A stretch of DNA of 64,000 nt, from contig NC_134365.1 in assembly GCF_035582795.1 (NCBI RefSeq), positions 222,535,887-222,599,886 of the forward strand, written 5' to 3'. Below the pieces are notes generated by a model, which saw only the letters and a program-made list of their open reading frames with translations, did not search any database and was not told the origin of the DNA. The translations under genes were made by a program, and so were the position numbers. Below, piece after piece: positions 10,973 through 22,576 of the stretch (its first letter is position 1; every line of letters begins with the position of its first letter). The DNA comes from Mycteria americana (Eukaryota; Chordata; Aves; Ciconiiformes; Ciconiidae).

Positions 10973-11917
10973 ATGTCTCTGAACTCTACTGCCTTCTCCC
11001 ACCCTCCCTATTTGCTACTCGTTGGCATCCCTGGGCTGGAGAAGGAGCAGTTCTGGATTGCCTTCCCCTTCTGCATCATGTATGCCATTGCTGTGCTGGG
11101 CAACATCACCCTTCTCCTCATTATAAAGACGGAGCCGAGCCTGCACAAGCCCATGTACCTCTTCCTGGCCATGCTGGCCTTCACTGACCTGGTCCTATCA
11201 ACATCCATGCTACCCAAAATGCTTGGCATCTTCTGGCTGGGCTCCAGGGAGATTGGGTTTGTCTCCTGCCTTGCTCAGTTGTTCTTCATCCATACCTTCT
11301 CGTCGGTGGAGTCGGGCGTGCTCATGGTCATGGCCTTGGATCGCTACATTGCTATTTGCTGCCCACTGCGGCACTCCAGCATCGTCTCTGTGCCGGTGGT
11401 GGTGGCCCTCGGGAGCCTCGTGCTGGTGCGTGGGGTCCTCCTGGTGAGTCCCTTCTGCTTCCTCCTCTGCAGGATGCCCTTCTGCCAGCACCACGTCATC
11501 GCCAACTCCTACTGCGAGCACATGGCCGTGGTGAAGCTGGCATGTGGGGACACCAGAGTCAATGTCATTTACGGCCTCTTCGTGGCTTTCATAGTGACAG
11601 GATGTGACATCATCCTGATCTCTGTGTCCTACACCATGATCCTGCGGGTGGTAGTGAGGCTGTCATCCCCAGAGGCACGACTTAAAGCCTTCAGCACTTG
11701 TGCATCCCATGTCTGTGTCATCCTTGCCTTTTATGTCCCTGCCCTCTTCACATTCCTCACACACCGGTTTGGGCAGAGCATCCCTCCCCACATCCATGTA
11801 ATGGTGGCCAATCTCTATCTGCTAGTGCCCCCCATGTTAAACCCCATTGTTTATGGCGTGAGCACCAAGAAGCTCTGGGACAGGGTGGTCCTCCTCTTCC
11901 AGCGAAAGGGAACCTGA
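10973..11917 (+). CDS. Class I olfactory receptor, OR52-like
   Basis: A 314-residue one-exon seven-helix receptor. Visible marks are an N-glycosylation site near the start (NST), VGIPGLEKEQFW before helix 1, LHKPMYLFLAMLAFTDLVLS in helix 2, MALDRYIAICCPLRH after helix 3, NSYCEHMAVVKLACGDTRVN in loop 2, ARLKAFSTCASHVCVILAFY at helix 6, THRFGQ in loop 3, and LNPIVYGVSTKKLWDR after helix 7. The EHM...KLACGDT loop and the FLTHRFG wording favour family 52 over 51. The Met chosen gives the usual length; a pyrimidine tract ending ACAG at 10929 is a likely 3' splice site for a 5' UTR intron. No damage is visible. Confidence 0.92.
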   Translation: MSLNSTAFSHPPYLLLVGIPGLEKEQFWIAFPFCIMYAIAVLGNITLLLIIKTEPSLHKPMYLFLAMLAFTDLVLSTSMLPKMLGIFWLGSREIGFVSCLAQLFFIHTFSSVESGVLMVMALDRYIAICCPLRHSSIVSVPVVVALGSLVLVRGVLLVSPFCFLLCRMPFCQHHVIANSYCEHMAVVKLACGDTRVNVIYGLFVAFIVTGCDIILISVSYTMILRVVVRLSSPEARLKAFSTCASHVCVILAFYVPALFTFLTHRFGQSIPPHIHVMVANLYLLVPPMLNPIVYGVSTKKLWDRVVLLFQRKGT

Positions 11918-12335
11918 CCCATATGTATGTGCCTCAAACTGTGCTTATAATTTGCTGACGATGCTGGTAAATTTAACGAGAGTTAACGCTGTGACTATTT
12001 ATTTGTTCAGGGAGGAACCCTTCCTCAATGCCTGGAGTTTAAGCAATGCATTCTTGCAGAAATCGCTAGATTGTCTCTTCTGTTATCACTGTCCAGGAGG
12101 TTTCATCCATTGTGTGATGAAACTTGGCATAAAGACATTCAGCCTGGCTTCTACACCACTGGGAGATGGAGAGTTGCCCCCTCCCAGAAGTTAAACTCCT
12201 CACTGTTAAAATTCTTTCACTACTAAAAAATATATCCTCTCATGATTAAAATATTTACACTGGAAGGTTGCATATCTCCAAAAGATCTTCCTGCAGCAGC
12301 TTTCATTATATGAAGAGTGTTCCCTGGACTGTGTG

Positions 12336-12468
12336 ATGGTATTTAAAAGACATTTAGACGTCGTGCTTAGGGACATGGTTTAGTGGTGGCCTTTGCAGTG
12401 TTAGGTTTATGGTTGGACTCGATGATCATAAAGGTCTTTTCCAACCTAAATGATTCTATGATTCTATG
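12336..12468 (+). mobile_element. CR1 LINE 3' tail
   Basis: Matches the last ~130 bp of CR1: the GTGCTTAGGGACATGGTTTA block, GGTTGGACTCGATGATC, AAAGGTCTTTTCCAACCTAA, and a terminal ATGATTCTATGATTCTATG repeat. Severely 5'-truncated. Confidence 0.92.
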
Positions 12469-12469
12469 G

Positions 12470-15400
12470 GAAGGTGCTCGGATGGGAATGGTGACTGTCC
12501 TTGTAGAAGGAAATGGGTAGAATTAAATTTTAAGCATTAACCTTTTTTTTTTTTGTAAGGAAGGCAAAACCTACAATAATCCTATGCTAGCAGATTCCAA
12601 AAGTCCTATGTAAACATAAACGCTTTCAAAAATATCAGAAACCCTGTCTGATGCAATTATTTGGAATGACCTATCACAGGGAGATCATTGCTAACAGTAT
12701 TGCACTGTACTAATATGTCAGCTATCCCAGCAAACAGGCAAACATGTTTTACGAAATCACTGCTCTATATCTGAAAAAGGTAGGCAGCAGAATGAGGTGA
12801 AGGTCAGACGACCCAAACTCGAGTTATGAAACTCAAGCAACGTTACAGACCTTTGCTCTATTTTTAGTGCAAACTGAAGAGCACTAATGGATGGAGAGGA
12901 GATCTCTGACCTGACCTGGCATTTCTTGGGGCTCTCTATCTTCCTGAGCAGCCCTGACTATCGTGACCACCCATGAGGAGCCCCCAGCTATCTCTCCATG
13001 AGCTGGATACCAGCAGGGAAGCGGGGGGGGGGGCCCAGGAAGAGAACATGCACTTCTGCTGAAGCAAAGCAGATGTTAGGCTGCAGACAAAATGGGAAAT
13101 GAATATTTTTTGGCACCATTTCAGTAGAATACTTAAATTTCAACTCAGTTCATCCTTTTTCTTCAGATAAAACAGAAGTAGCTTCTCATGGACCACAGAC
13201 AAGAGGTGGGGGAAGCCAAAGGAGGATAGATACGACTGCAGTTTGTCTGAGCCGGTCTCGGAGCACCCACTTCATAAAGCAGGGCTGCACCATTTCTTGT
13301 GGACTGATGCTCACCCGCCACTGCTCTGGTGAGGTAGAAGCCCCATTTTTCTTCAGACTCCACAAAAAATGTTGTTTTCTTTTTCATTTTCATTAAGAAC
13401 ATGGGAGCTGCCCTCATGACCAATGTCCATCCGTTCCATCATGCTGTCTCCTCCAGTAGCAATGGGAGAGGTCTTCTAAGAGATGCCTTTTTTAAGTAAG
13501 AAATGACAGCAGGGGATCGTTGCCAGTCAGATACGTCCAAAGGCCCGTATAGCTCCTTGTGACCTATGAGATGTGTGCATACAAGCCATCAGCACCACAT
13601 AATATCAGATACTCAGCACCAACAGATTAGGCTCCTACTCTAGGATTCCCTTCTCTGTAAATAAATAAAGCTGGCTGTGACATCTGGATCATTGCACAGT
13701 ATGGATGGGTGGTTGCTGGGGTGGGAGGGGGTCAGCAGTGCCCTCCAGTCAATGCTAACGCTGCATGTGAGCTGCCTGGAGAAAGTGGTGGGAAAGCTGA
13801 GGAGGTCTGTACCAGGGACACAAGCACACTTTCATGGGGGTGGTGTACAACTTCGGGGTAGTGCTTTGAAATCCAAAGGCAACAAATGGTCCCATTGCTG
13901 AAAAAGGCCAAAACTGAGCATTTTGATGGGTAGCCCAGTGTTTTCAGGAGTTTCATCTCCTGACAATGGTGCCTGAGGCCACAGCTGCCAGGAAAGGGAG
14001 ATCTTGCCACCATTGCTCTCTCCTCTTGGTAGGTTCACATCTGTCCTTCTCACCCCTACAGAGGGTCTCCCAGGAAAGTTTCCTCCTGTCTGATGTCTCC
14101 TTGTTGAAGCCAGAAGCCCACACCACATTCAAGTCCTGCTTTGACTCTACATCTAGTTTCTATTCCTATTTAGCTCCTGGTCCAAACCCAAGGCAATTCC
14201 ACAGTAGCCTCCCACTTGACACTGGGATTCGCTCTTAATAGTATGTTTGCATCACCTCCTTTGAGACAGTGGATCAACCAAAAAAAAAGGACGCACAAGT
14301 ATCCAGTGAGCCCGGGCGTCCTGGGGGATCTTGTGGAGTGGCGATGTAAAGATGTGTTCACTGGCAGCCTGGAGGCAAGATGCTCAGGCAGCTCATATTT
14401 GGGTATTGCTCCATATTTAAGGCAAAGTGATCTTCTTTTCCTGTGCTGCTTTTCACACGTCAGCTGTTAGATAATTTCAGATAACTTTGTCAGTGTTACT
14501 GTAGTATTAGTGTTAAAGTGATTATTAGTTTTAAAGGGAGGATGTGCATGCAATGAAGATCTTGTTACCCTCAGACCTTTTTCTTGTCCGTGAGGGCTGT
14601 AGGCACCATTTATCTGACCAGGGTAGACATCAGGGTGAGACCAACCACCTTCTGGCAATGCCTGTTCCCCCATGTGATTGGTGGGGTCCAGACCACCAGC
14701 TGAGATGCTGATACCTACACAGCAGGCACCTGCACCCAGGTGAGGGGACAGGGACCTGTAAGGAAGGAAAATCCTCGCCCGTGTTACAGCTTGGCAAGGT
14801 GGGTAAGTGGGACTGAAATCTTTTATTGTCCGGATGCAGAAGCGGTTCCTGTACAGCACAGGGAGCTGCCAGAGCTCTCCGCCCTGAGAGAGGGTGATTT
14901 GGTTATTGTTTACTTCATTTATACTGGAAGACAGCACTTGTGTTTGTACATACGAGAATATCCGAGTCCAAAATCTTTTGCTCTTGGACTAGCAGATGTT
15001 CACAACGCTGCTTTTTGGCAGCACGCTGGTGAATGCTTGTTTGCTGGATCCTGCAAAATGTTGCCGCACTATCTGGGTTCTCAGCTGTGCACAGCTCTCG
15101 AAGATGCAGAAACCGCTTGGTGCAAAGGCACTTATATCGGGTCTGTGCTGCCAAGGTTATTTTTAGGGAAGGAAAAGATCACCAAGTCTGATATTCATTC
15201 ACAGAAAGAAAGAAAATAGAGGTGCAAAGAATTAAAAAAAAAAAAAAAAGAGAGATCTAAAATGGGGATGAAGCTCACAGCCAGCAGAGAAGACGTGCTC
15301 TGCAACACCCACACAGAAGCGATTTGGGAATCTCATTCATAAAGCACTGGAAGCCACGCTTAGGCGTCCAGGTGAGGGAGTAACCTGGTAACGTCAGAGC

Positions 15401-15680
15401 ACAGGCCTAGGTATCTGCATGGTTCTCCTTCTCTTGCTCTTCTACAGGACAAGGAAAAGCCAGAGCAAGGACCGGTGAACCCCCTCCACAACTCCCAAGT
15501 CCAGAGGTGGGCTTTCTGTATGAGATACAAGTCTGCTTTCACCCTTCATCCAGGATGCCACCTTTTGAGTCTTTTTGCCCTCTACTGCAACACAGACAAT
15601 ACAGTACCACATCTGCCAGCCTAGTCAACAGCTCTCTGTGTCCTGGCATAGACAAGCCCATAACTCAACCATCAGCCAGG
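12470..15680. other. Intergenic, no gene recognised
   Basis: Between the second receptor and the long CR1. It contains a G11 run (13023-13033) and an A-run at about 15234-15249. The frame at 14740-15219 (159 codons) has no domain I recognise and I do not call it a gene. Confidence 0.5.
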
Positions 15681-15684
15681 TACT

Positions 15685-17403
15685 GTGTCCCTCCATCTCC
15701 ATAAGCTTTCTGACAAAAGGAGGGCTAAGGAGAATCTCCATTCTTTATTGGATAAGGGGGGAAACACAGTGACCAAGGCTGAGGAAAAGGCTGAGGTACT
15801 TAATGCCTTCTTTGCCTCAGTCTTTAATAGTAAGACCAGTTGTTCTCGGGGTACCCAGCCCCCTGAGCTGGAAGACAGGGATGGGGACCAGAATGAAGCC
15901 CCCATGATCCAAGGGGAGATGGTCAGTGACCTGCTACACCACTTAGACACACACAAGTCTATGGGGCCGGAGGGGATCCACCCAAGGGTACTGAGGGGGC
16001 TGGCAGAAGTGCTCACCAAGCCCCTTTCCATCCTTTACCAGCAGTCCTGGCTAACTGGGGAGGTCCCAGTTGACTGGGGGTTAGCAAATGTGATGCCCAT
16101 CTACAAGAAGGGCCGGAAGGAGGATCCGGGGAACTACAGGCCTGTCAGCCTGACCTCGGTGCTGGGGAAGGTCATAGAGGAGATTATCTTGAGTGCCATC
16201 GCGCAGCACATCCAGGACAACCAGGTGATCAGGCCCAGTCAGCATGGGTTTATGAAAGGCAGGTCCTGCTTGACCAACCTGATCTCCTTCTATGACAAGG
16301 TGACCCGCTTAGTGGATGAGGGAAAGGCTGTGGATGTTGTCTGTCTAGACTTCAGTAAAGCCTTTGACACCCACAGCATTCTCCTAGAGAAAGTGGCTGC
16401 TCATGGCTTCAACGGGCATACGCTTTGCTGGGTAAAGAACTGGCTGGATGGCCGAGCCCAAAGAGTTGCGGTGAATGGAGTTTACTCCAGTTGGCGGCTG
16501 GTCACAAGCAGTGTTCCCCAGGGCTCTGTGTTGGGGCCAGTTCTGTTTAACATCTTTATCAATGATCTGGACGAAGGGATCGAGTGCACCCTCAGTCAGT
16601 TTGCAGATGACACCAAGTTGTGTGGGAGTGTTGATCTGCTGGAGGGTAGGCAGGCTCTGCAGAGGGACCTGGACAGGCTGGATCGATGGGCTGAGGTCAA
16701 TTGTATGAGGTTTAACAAGGCCAAGTGCTGGGTCCTGCACTTGGGCCACAGCAACCCCATGCAACGCTACAGGCGTGGGGAAGAGTGGCTGGAAAGCTGC
16801 CTGGTGGAAAAGGACCTGGGGGTGTTGGTTGACAGCCGCCTGAATATGAGCCAGCAGTGTGCCCAGGTGGCCAAGAAAGCCAATGGCATCCTGGCTTGTA
16901 TCAGCAATAGTGTGGCCAGCAGGAGCAGGGCAGTGATCGTGCCCCTGTACTCGGCACTGGTGAGGCCGCACCTCGAATGCTGTGTTCAGTGTTGGGCCCC
17001 CCACTACAAGAGAGACATTGAGGGGCTGGAGCGTGTCCAGAGAAGGGCAACGGAGCTGGGGAAGGGTCTGGAGCACAAGGCTGATGGGGAGTGGCTGAGG
17101 GAGCTGGGGTTGTTCAGCCTGGAGAGAAGGAGGCTGAGGGGAGACCTCATCGCTCTCTACAGCTGCCTGAAAGGAGGGTGTAGAGAGGTGGGGGTCGGTC
17201 TCTTCTCCCAGGTAACAAGTGATAGGACGAGAGGAAATGGCCTCAAGTTGCGCCAGGGGAGGTTTAGACTGGATATTAGGGAATTTTACTTCACTGAAAG
17301 GGTTATCAAGCATTGGAACAGGCTGCCCAGGGAAGTGGTGGAGTCGCCATCCCTGGAGGTATTTAACAGACGTTTGGATGAGGTGCTTAGGGACATGGTG
17401 TAG
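15685..17403 (+). CDS. CR1 ORF2 remnant, reverse transcriptase (partial)
   Basis: A 572-codon open frame covering the reverse-transcriptase domain and C-terminal tail of CR1 ORF2. Recognisable in order: [58 protein letters not shown] then [60 protein letters not shown], the catalytic FADD box (codons at 16600-16611), [19 protein letters not shown] and [20 protein letters not shown]. Compared with the usual CR1 wording, about two residues are missing after SKAFDT. The first Met is not the native start because the element is 5'-truncated. It is a transposon relic, not a host gene. Confidence 0.9.
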   Translation: MSLHLHKLSDKRRAKENLHSLLDKGGNTVTKAEEKAEVLNAFFASVFNSKTSCSRGTQPPELEDRDGDQNEAPMIQGEMVSDLLHHLDTHKSMGPEGIHPRVLRGLAEVLTKPLSILYQQSWLTGEVPVDWGLANVMPIYKKGRKEDPGNYRPVSLTSVLGKVIEEIILSAIAQHIQDNQVIRPSQHGFMKGRSCLTNLISFYDKVTRLVDEGKAVDVVCLDFSKAFDTHSILLEKVAAHGFNGHTLCWVKNWLDGRAQRVAVNGVYSSWRLVTSSVPQGSVLGPVLFNIFINDLDEGIECTLSQFADDTKLCGSVDLLEGRQALQRDLDRLDRWAEVNCMRFNKAKCWVLHLGHSNPMQRYRRGEEWLESCLVEKDLGVLVDSRLNMSQQCAQVAKKANGILACISNSVASRSRAVIVPLYSALVRPHLECCVQCWAPHYKRDIEGLERVQRRATELGKGLEHKADGEWLRELGLFSLERRRLRGDLIALYSCLKGGCREVGVGLFSQVTSDRTRGNGLKLRQGRFRLDIREFYFTERVIKHWNRLPREVVESPSLEVFNRRLDEVLRDMV

Positions 17404-17504
17404 TGGTGGGCTTGGCAGTCTTAGGTTAACAGTTGGACTTGATGATCCTAAAGGTCTTTTCCAACCTAAATAATTCTATGATTCTGTGATTCTATGATTC
17501 TATG
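15690..17504 (+). mobile_element. CR1 LINE, long 5'-truncated copy
   Basis: A non-LTR retrotransposon of the CR1 clade in plus orientation. It contains the C-terminal half of ORF2 (reverse transcriptase and beyond), the short 3' UTR (AAAGGTCTTTTCCAACCTAA) and the terminal ATTCTATG-type repeat at about 17471-17504. The 5' edge is approximate: homology is clear from the DKRRAKENL stretch (about 15705). The endonuclease and ORF1 are missing, so it cannot move alone. The open frame over 1.7 kb makes it the youngest LINE in the window. Confidence 0.95.
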
Positions 17505-17736
17505 ACTTTTGGGAGCTGTAGTTCTCCATGCCAATAACTGATCACAAAGGTAAAATGCCCTCTTGCTGTCTCAGCAAACTGAGAAGTCTGGATCCCCATC
17601 ACCACAGTGACAGAGACACGAAGAAAGCTTTTCTTTATGGCATGATTACTCCTTTATGATTTCTGTGAATTCTTTTGTAGGATGAGTGGGATCTGCTGCT
17701 TGATCTTTGACAGGATGAAGATGCTGCACTAGGAAA

Positions 17737-18644
17737 GTGACCAACAGTAGGTTCCTTAAACCTTCTACCTTCCTTCTCACAGGAATCCCAGGAATGGAAA
17801 GTGGCAACTTGTGTCTTGCCATCCCTTTCTGCTGCATGTATGTTATTTCCATCCTGGGAAATAGTGCAATCCTCTTTGTCATCAGAATGCAGCCTCCATG
17901 AGCCCATGTACCTCTTCCTGTGCATGCTGGCTATCGCGGAGCTTGGCGTGTCTCTCTACGCTCCCCACAGTGCTGAGCATGCTGCTCTCTGATTCACAGG
18001 AGATCAGGTTTGATGCCTGCCTCACCCAGATCTTCTTCATTCACTGCTTCTCCATCCTGGACTCTGGGGTGCTGTGGGCCATGGCCTTTGACTGCTTCAT
18101 GGCCACCTACAACCGCTTGCAGTATGAGTCCATCCTGACCAACCCCAGCTAGGTGTCATCAGGCTGGGGCTCACAGCGAGAAGCATTAGCCTCTTGCTCC
18201 CCTTGCTGATATTTCTGAAGAAGCTGTCGTTCTGCAGGTCCCACATGCTGGCTCAGTCCTTCTGTTTGCACCCCAACTTACTCCAGCTGCCCTCTGCAGA
18301 TATCAAGGTGAATAGTGTGTATGGCTTATTTGTCGTCCTGGCTACCTTTGGGCTACACTTGCTGTCTATCATCCTGTCCTATGCCGTGATCATTAAGACT
18401 GTGCTGAGTATCACATCCAAGGAAGAGCGTGTCAAGGCCCTGGACACCTGCATCTCATATCTGTGCTGTTTTGATTTATTATAGCCCCCTGGTTGGCTTG
18501 TCCATGGTGTACAGGCTTGAGAAACCTGCCTCTTCTCTGATTCATGTCCTCGTGGCCAATATCTACCTCCTTGTACCCCCTCTGCTAAACCCCATTATTT
18601 ATAGTGCAAAAACTAAACAGATCTGCAGAGGGATACACAAATGA
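17737..18644 (+). pseudogene. Class I OR pseudogene, OR51-like
   Basis: Seven-helix OR sequence broken into several frames. Near the start I read TNSRFLKPSTFLLTGIPGME with GTG (17737-17739) where ATG is expected. Helix 2 reads SLHEPMYLFLCMLAIAELGV, then shifts frame around 17880 and again near 17965. Helix 3 is AMAFDCFMATYN, so the DRY motif is lost. There is an in-frame stop after SILTNPS (about 18150), and further frame changes near 18190 and 18475. The tail HVLVANIYLLVPPLLNPIIY then SAKTKQICRGIHK is clear. At least four lesions make it non-functional. The wording (FCRSHMLAQSFCLHP, VNSVYGLFVVLATFG) is closest to family 51. Confidence 0.93.
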
Positions 18645-20640
18645 CACACTCCAAGAAGGTGCTGATGTAGGACACAGAAGACCCAAGAGGTTTTGCATAT
18701 AGTAGAACAGCTGGTGAATAACAGTTTAGATAGATACTCTCTGCTCCATCCTGTCATCCATTTGACTGCTGAGGACCCTGAACCTTTAAACTCTTCTTAT
18801 GCAGTCGCTGAAGCATACCCTGTGTCTAGGCCCACAGCATTTTCTTTGCTGTATAAAGGAGTGTTGCAGTATCTACAGTCTTCTATACATTCCTGGTCAA
18901 TAATGCAGGAGCTGTAGCTGTTCCTAAGCTAATGGCCCTTCTTTTTAGACAAGGAGGTCATAGCAATGGACGTGTGGGGGTAAGAGTTTCCCACCTTCAC
19001 CATGGCACTGGTTCAGCTGGACCCAGAGTTCCTGCCAGAATGAGGGAGTTGATCCTCCTGGCCAGCACTGCCTGAGCATGTATCTGCAGGGAAAATCTAA
19101 TGCTTCCTAGACGTGCTTAGCCATCTAGGCTCTAGTGCATCAGCATGCCCTACAGCGTAGATCTACACATGTGCAATAGCTGTTTATTCAAGCTTTTTAC
19201 ACCTGCAGCCAGACTTGCTAAGACTGTGAAGTGTCTAAGGACCTGGGCGTATGGCAAAGCCCTCTCGCTCCAGCCAGGTAACATTTCCAGCAGGAACAAG
19301 ACATATCCAAAAGCTGTGATTCGTGCTGCGGGAGCTGAAAGTCACCATGCGTTTCCCTTCCCAGGGACTGTAACCAGCCCATTCTGGGGTGTTGCAGACT
19401 CACAGCAGTGGGGATGGTTCATCTGCTCTGCCTGGACCAGCCACTTAATGGCTCAGTGCAGAATCCCAATGGAAACAGAGCCTGTGCAATATCACTGCAG
19501 CAGCACCAGGCTCACAATGCCATCAGGTTGTAATGGGAGCGGAATTACATGCAAAAAGGGTTCAGGTCAGATCCCCAGCTGGTGTGAGTGGGTCCAGCTC
19601 CACCATCTTCTATTACGGCAACAGGAGAGCCAGCTCCACCGGAGACTCCTGAAATGAGGTGCCTCCATGCACACTGGGTGTTTAAGCGCCTGTCACTCAG
19701 GAGGAGTTCTAATCAAGACAGAGCTTGGAGAAGAGTGGCTCAGATCACCCTAAAGTGGATAGTTGGGGCTGGTTTCACCCCAGAATGTCCTGCCTGCTCC
19801 CCATACCTCCCTCTGCTTTGATTTCCATTTATTTGAATAGGATTGCTTTGGCCTAAGGTTAGAAAGCAGAGAGGTGAAGCAGTGCTATGCACTTAAAACA
19901 AAACAAAATCATTGGTAGCAGTGCTGGCTGCAGCCCTGCTGTGCTCAAGGCTCTATATCGAAGGCCAGTGCCTTCCTCGCGTCTGCAGCATCCACCATCC
20001 CAGGAGGGGCTAAGAAGGTCCAGAATAAATCCTGCCTTCTTTTTTCCCTTACATAAAGCTGTCATGACTGAGAACAACCAAGGAACACTGGTATTTATTG
20101 AAGCCTAAATGGGCACAAGAATACCCAAGGGAAATTACAGAAAAATAACAAAAAATACCCTACGTATTCCAAGTCAGACCGAGAACTGAATGGTCATTGA
20201 TGCTTTACAGGTTACCTGATAAGATTTCGCTGATGTGACCCAAACAACAGAAGCTGCCTTCCTCAGGCTGAGCCCCCTTCCTTGGGATTCCGGGTTGAGC
20301 ACTGGGTTTGACGAACCTCCATGGGGTTTCCCTGTCTCTCATGGCAGCCCAGGAGAACTATCAACAGATGTATCACATGTACCTACCACCATGCAGCAAG
20401 AGTTTCTTCAGACTCCTTGCTTTGAGACCCACTTTGGTGGGACTTGTGATCCAAATAATAGCTTATCACATTCCGTTGTTAACAAGTCTCGTGGTGGTTC
20501 TGTGTGCGCTGGGGCTGTGGTACCCTCAAAAGCTTGTTACAGCAAAAGGAAGCACGCCTTCTATGTGGAGCCAAGCATTTATTGTTATTGCAATTAAAGT
20601 TTTAGCAATCCTATAAAAACACAGAACAGAGTTGCTATCA
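18645..20640. other. Intergenic, no gene recognised
   Basis: Unique-looking sequence. Frames at 19145-19657 and 20235-20616 exceed 100 codons but show no domain or helix pattern that I can assign. Confidence 0.5.
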
Positions 20641-21600
20641 GTCCAGTGGCTGACCTAGTGTCTTCTGCAAGCTTTGAGAGTTCACTGTGCACTCCCTCAT
20701 CCAAGTCACTGATGACAATGCAGAATAAAATGAGTCCTAGCAGAGATCCCTTGTGGAGGCCACTGCTGACTCTTCTCTGGACTGAAAATGACCTACCCTT
20801 ACTTTAACCAACTTCGCATCCCTAGAAGAGGGTTTCCTCCAATGCCCCTACAAAGTAATTTCATTAAAAGCATTTAGTCAAAGGCTTTGGGGCATCCATG
20901 TGTATTATGGCCACGGCATCCCTCCAGCTGGAGCCACTCTCACAGAAGCCCAGCAGACTGCCACGGCAGGATTCCCTCTTGCAGTAGCCTGGCTGGCTCT
21001 GCAAGAGCTTTACCATATGTGTTTACCCATATGCTTAGTGACTTCACTATTTATCCCAGCCTCTGCTGTCCCACCAGAGATGGAAATCAAGCCCACTGGT
21101 CAGTAGGTCTCAGGAACCCGTGGAGCCCCTTTTGCAGGCGGAGTTGAAGGGGTGATCCGCCCTGCAGCACCATGACCATTTGCAATAGAGTGATGCACCC
21201 TGCCCAGCAGCTCTGCAGCTTCACGTGAGCTCCTTCCAGATTCTCAGGTGAATGACACCTGGTCCTGGGAGTCAGCGGTATTTAACTGATAATTCTTTGA
21301 TGTAACCCCTCCTCCATATTTACTTCAAACTGATCAAGATCCTCTAATCCATTTGCTATGAAGACGGTGTCAGGTATAGAAATCCGATGCAAAGAATTCA
21401 CTGAGCTTCTCTGCTATGGCCTTATCACCCCTGAGGATGCTTCTCACCCTTGGTCACCAAGTGGTCCACCTGTTTCCTAGATGGATTCCTGCTTTTGATG
21501 CATTTAAAGAGCATTCTGCTGACAGAGCATCCTTTGCAAGGTGCTCTTCCCATTAATTTTTCTCTCTCTTAAACTCCCGCTTATGTTTGACCTATCACTT
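20640..21600 (-). mobile_element. Old L3/CR1-like LINE remnant
   Basis: The plus strand reads like the antisense of an L3-type (CR1 superfamily) ORF2: in order, CATCCAAGTCACTGATGACA, GAGATCCCTTGTGGAGGCCA, TTTAGTCAAAGGCTTTGGGG, GGAAATCAAGCCCACTGGTC, and GAATTCACTGAGCTTCTCTG near 21398. These blocks occur in the same order in L3 elements of other vertebrates. It is heavily diverged with no open frame, so it is much older than the CR1 copies. The limits are approximate. Confidence 0.6.
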
Positions 21601-21636
21601 TTTATGGGCATTTAATGTAGGCAAGCTTCCCACTTC

Positions 21637-22576
21637 TTAGTGACTCCTGGGCTGCTGGCCGTGGCCAGGCCAGGCCAGTTGTTGACACAGGAGCCTGAGG
21701 AGGCCTTTGTGAATGGGCTTGTTTTTCATGCTGTAGATGATGGGGTTCAACACAGGCAGGACAAAAGGGTAGACGTTGGCCATGAACGTGTGGCTGAAGG
21801 GTGTGGCATTCTTCCCGTACCGGTGTATAATGGACAGGCTGACCATGGGGACATAGAAGATGAGGACAACACAGAAGTGAGCGACATAAGTGTTGAGGGC
21901 TTTGGTCTGCTCCTCTCTGGAGGTGATGCCCACCACGGCCTTAATGATCATGGTGTAGGACAAGGTGATGAGCACTGAGTCTAGGATCATGAACAGCACC
22001 AGGGTTAGGCCATACAGGGTGCTCAGGGTGGAGTCTGTGCATGCCAGCGGTATCGTGTCCTGGTACAGGTAGTAGGAGTGGGACAGCACGTGGAACTGGC
22101 AGAACGGCCGTTGTGTGAGCAGGCAGATGAGCGGGAGCAGCATCAGAGAGTGGCAGACCATCCCTGTCTTTGCAACCCTGGCACTGGTGAGGATGGAGGG
22201 GTACCTCAGCATGCAGCAGATGGCCAGGCAGTGATCCAAGGCCATGGCCAGAAGCATCAAGGACTCCATGAAGGAGAAGACATGGATGCAGAACATCTGG
22301 GTGAGGCAGACCGGGAAGCCGAACCAAAAGACATGCAGCATGGTGGGCAGGGTGGACAGAGTCAGGCCCAGGTCCGTGGTTGCTAGCATCGAAAGGAAGT
22401 AGTACGTGGGCTGGTGGGGCTTTTGGTTCACTCTCACGACAAGTAGGATGGTGCCTTTTCCCAGCATCGTGATGAGCATCAGACAGCAAGGGAAGAAAAC
22501 CCAGGGGTGGAAACCTGGGAATGCCTGTCAGCAGGAAAGCCAGGGCACCAGCACGGCTGCTGTTCCCTGGGGACAT
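21637..22576 (-). pseudogene. Class I OR pseudogene, OR51-like
   Basis: The minus-strand frame from 22479 to 21637 gives 280 residues of an OR from helix 1 to the C-terminus (HQPTYYFLSMLATTDLGLTL, VLSHSYYLYQDTIPLACTDS, LNPIIYSMKNKPIHKGLL). The N-terminus (MSPGNSSRAGALAFLLTGIP) is present at 22576 but in another frame, with a single frameshift at about 22490-22505. The helix 3 end is MALDHCLAICCMLRY, so DRY is DHC. Extracellular loop 1 (FWFGFPVCLTQMF) is about five residues short. The frameshift and the loss of the DRY arginine argue for a recent pseudogene rather than an intact receptor. It is the only receptor in the left array on the minus strand. Confidence 0.88.

Noticed and set aside
14740-15219. 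159-codon plus-strand frame
   Set aside because: No domain, no neighbours or splice signals in support; followed by an A-run but not otherwise gene-like.
16384-17313. 309-codon minus-strand frame in the long CR1
   Set aside because: Antisense shadow of the reverse transcriptase.
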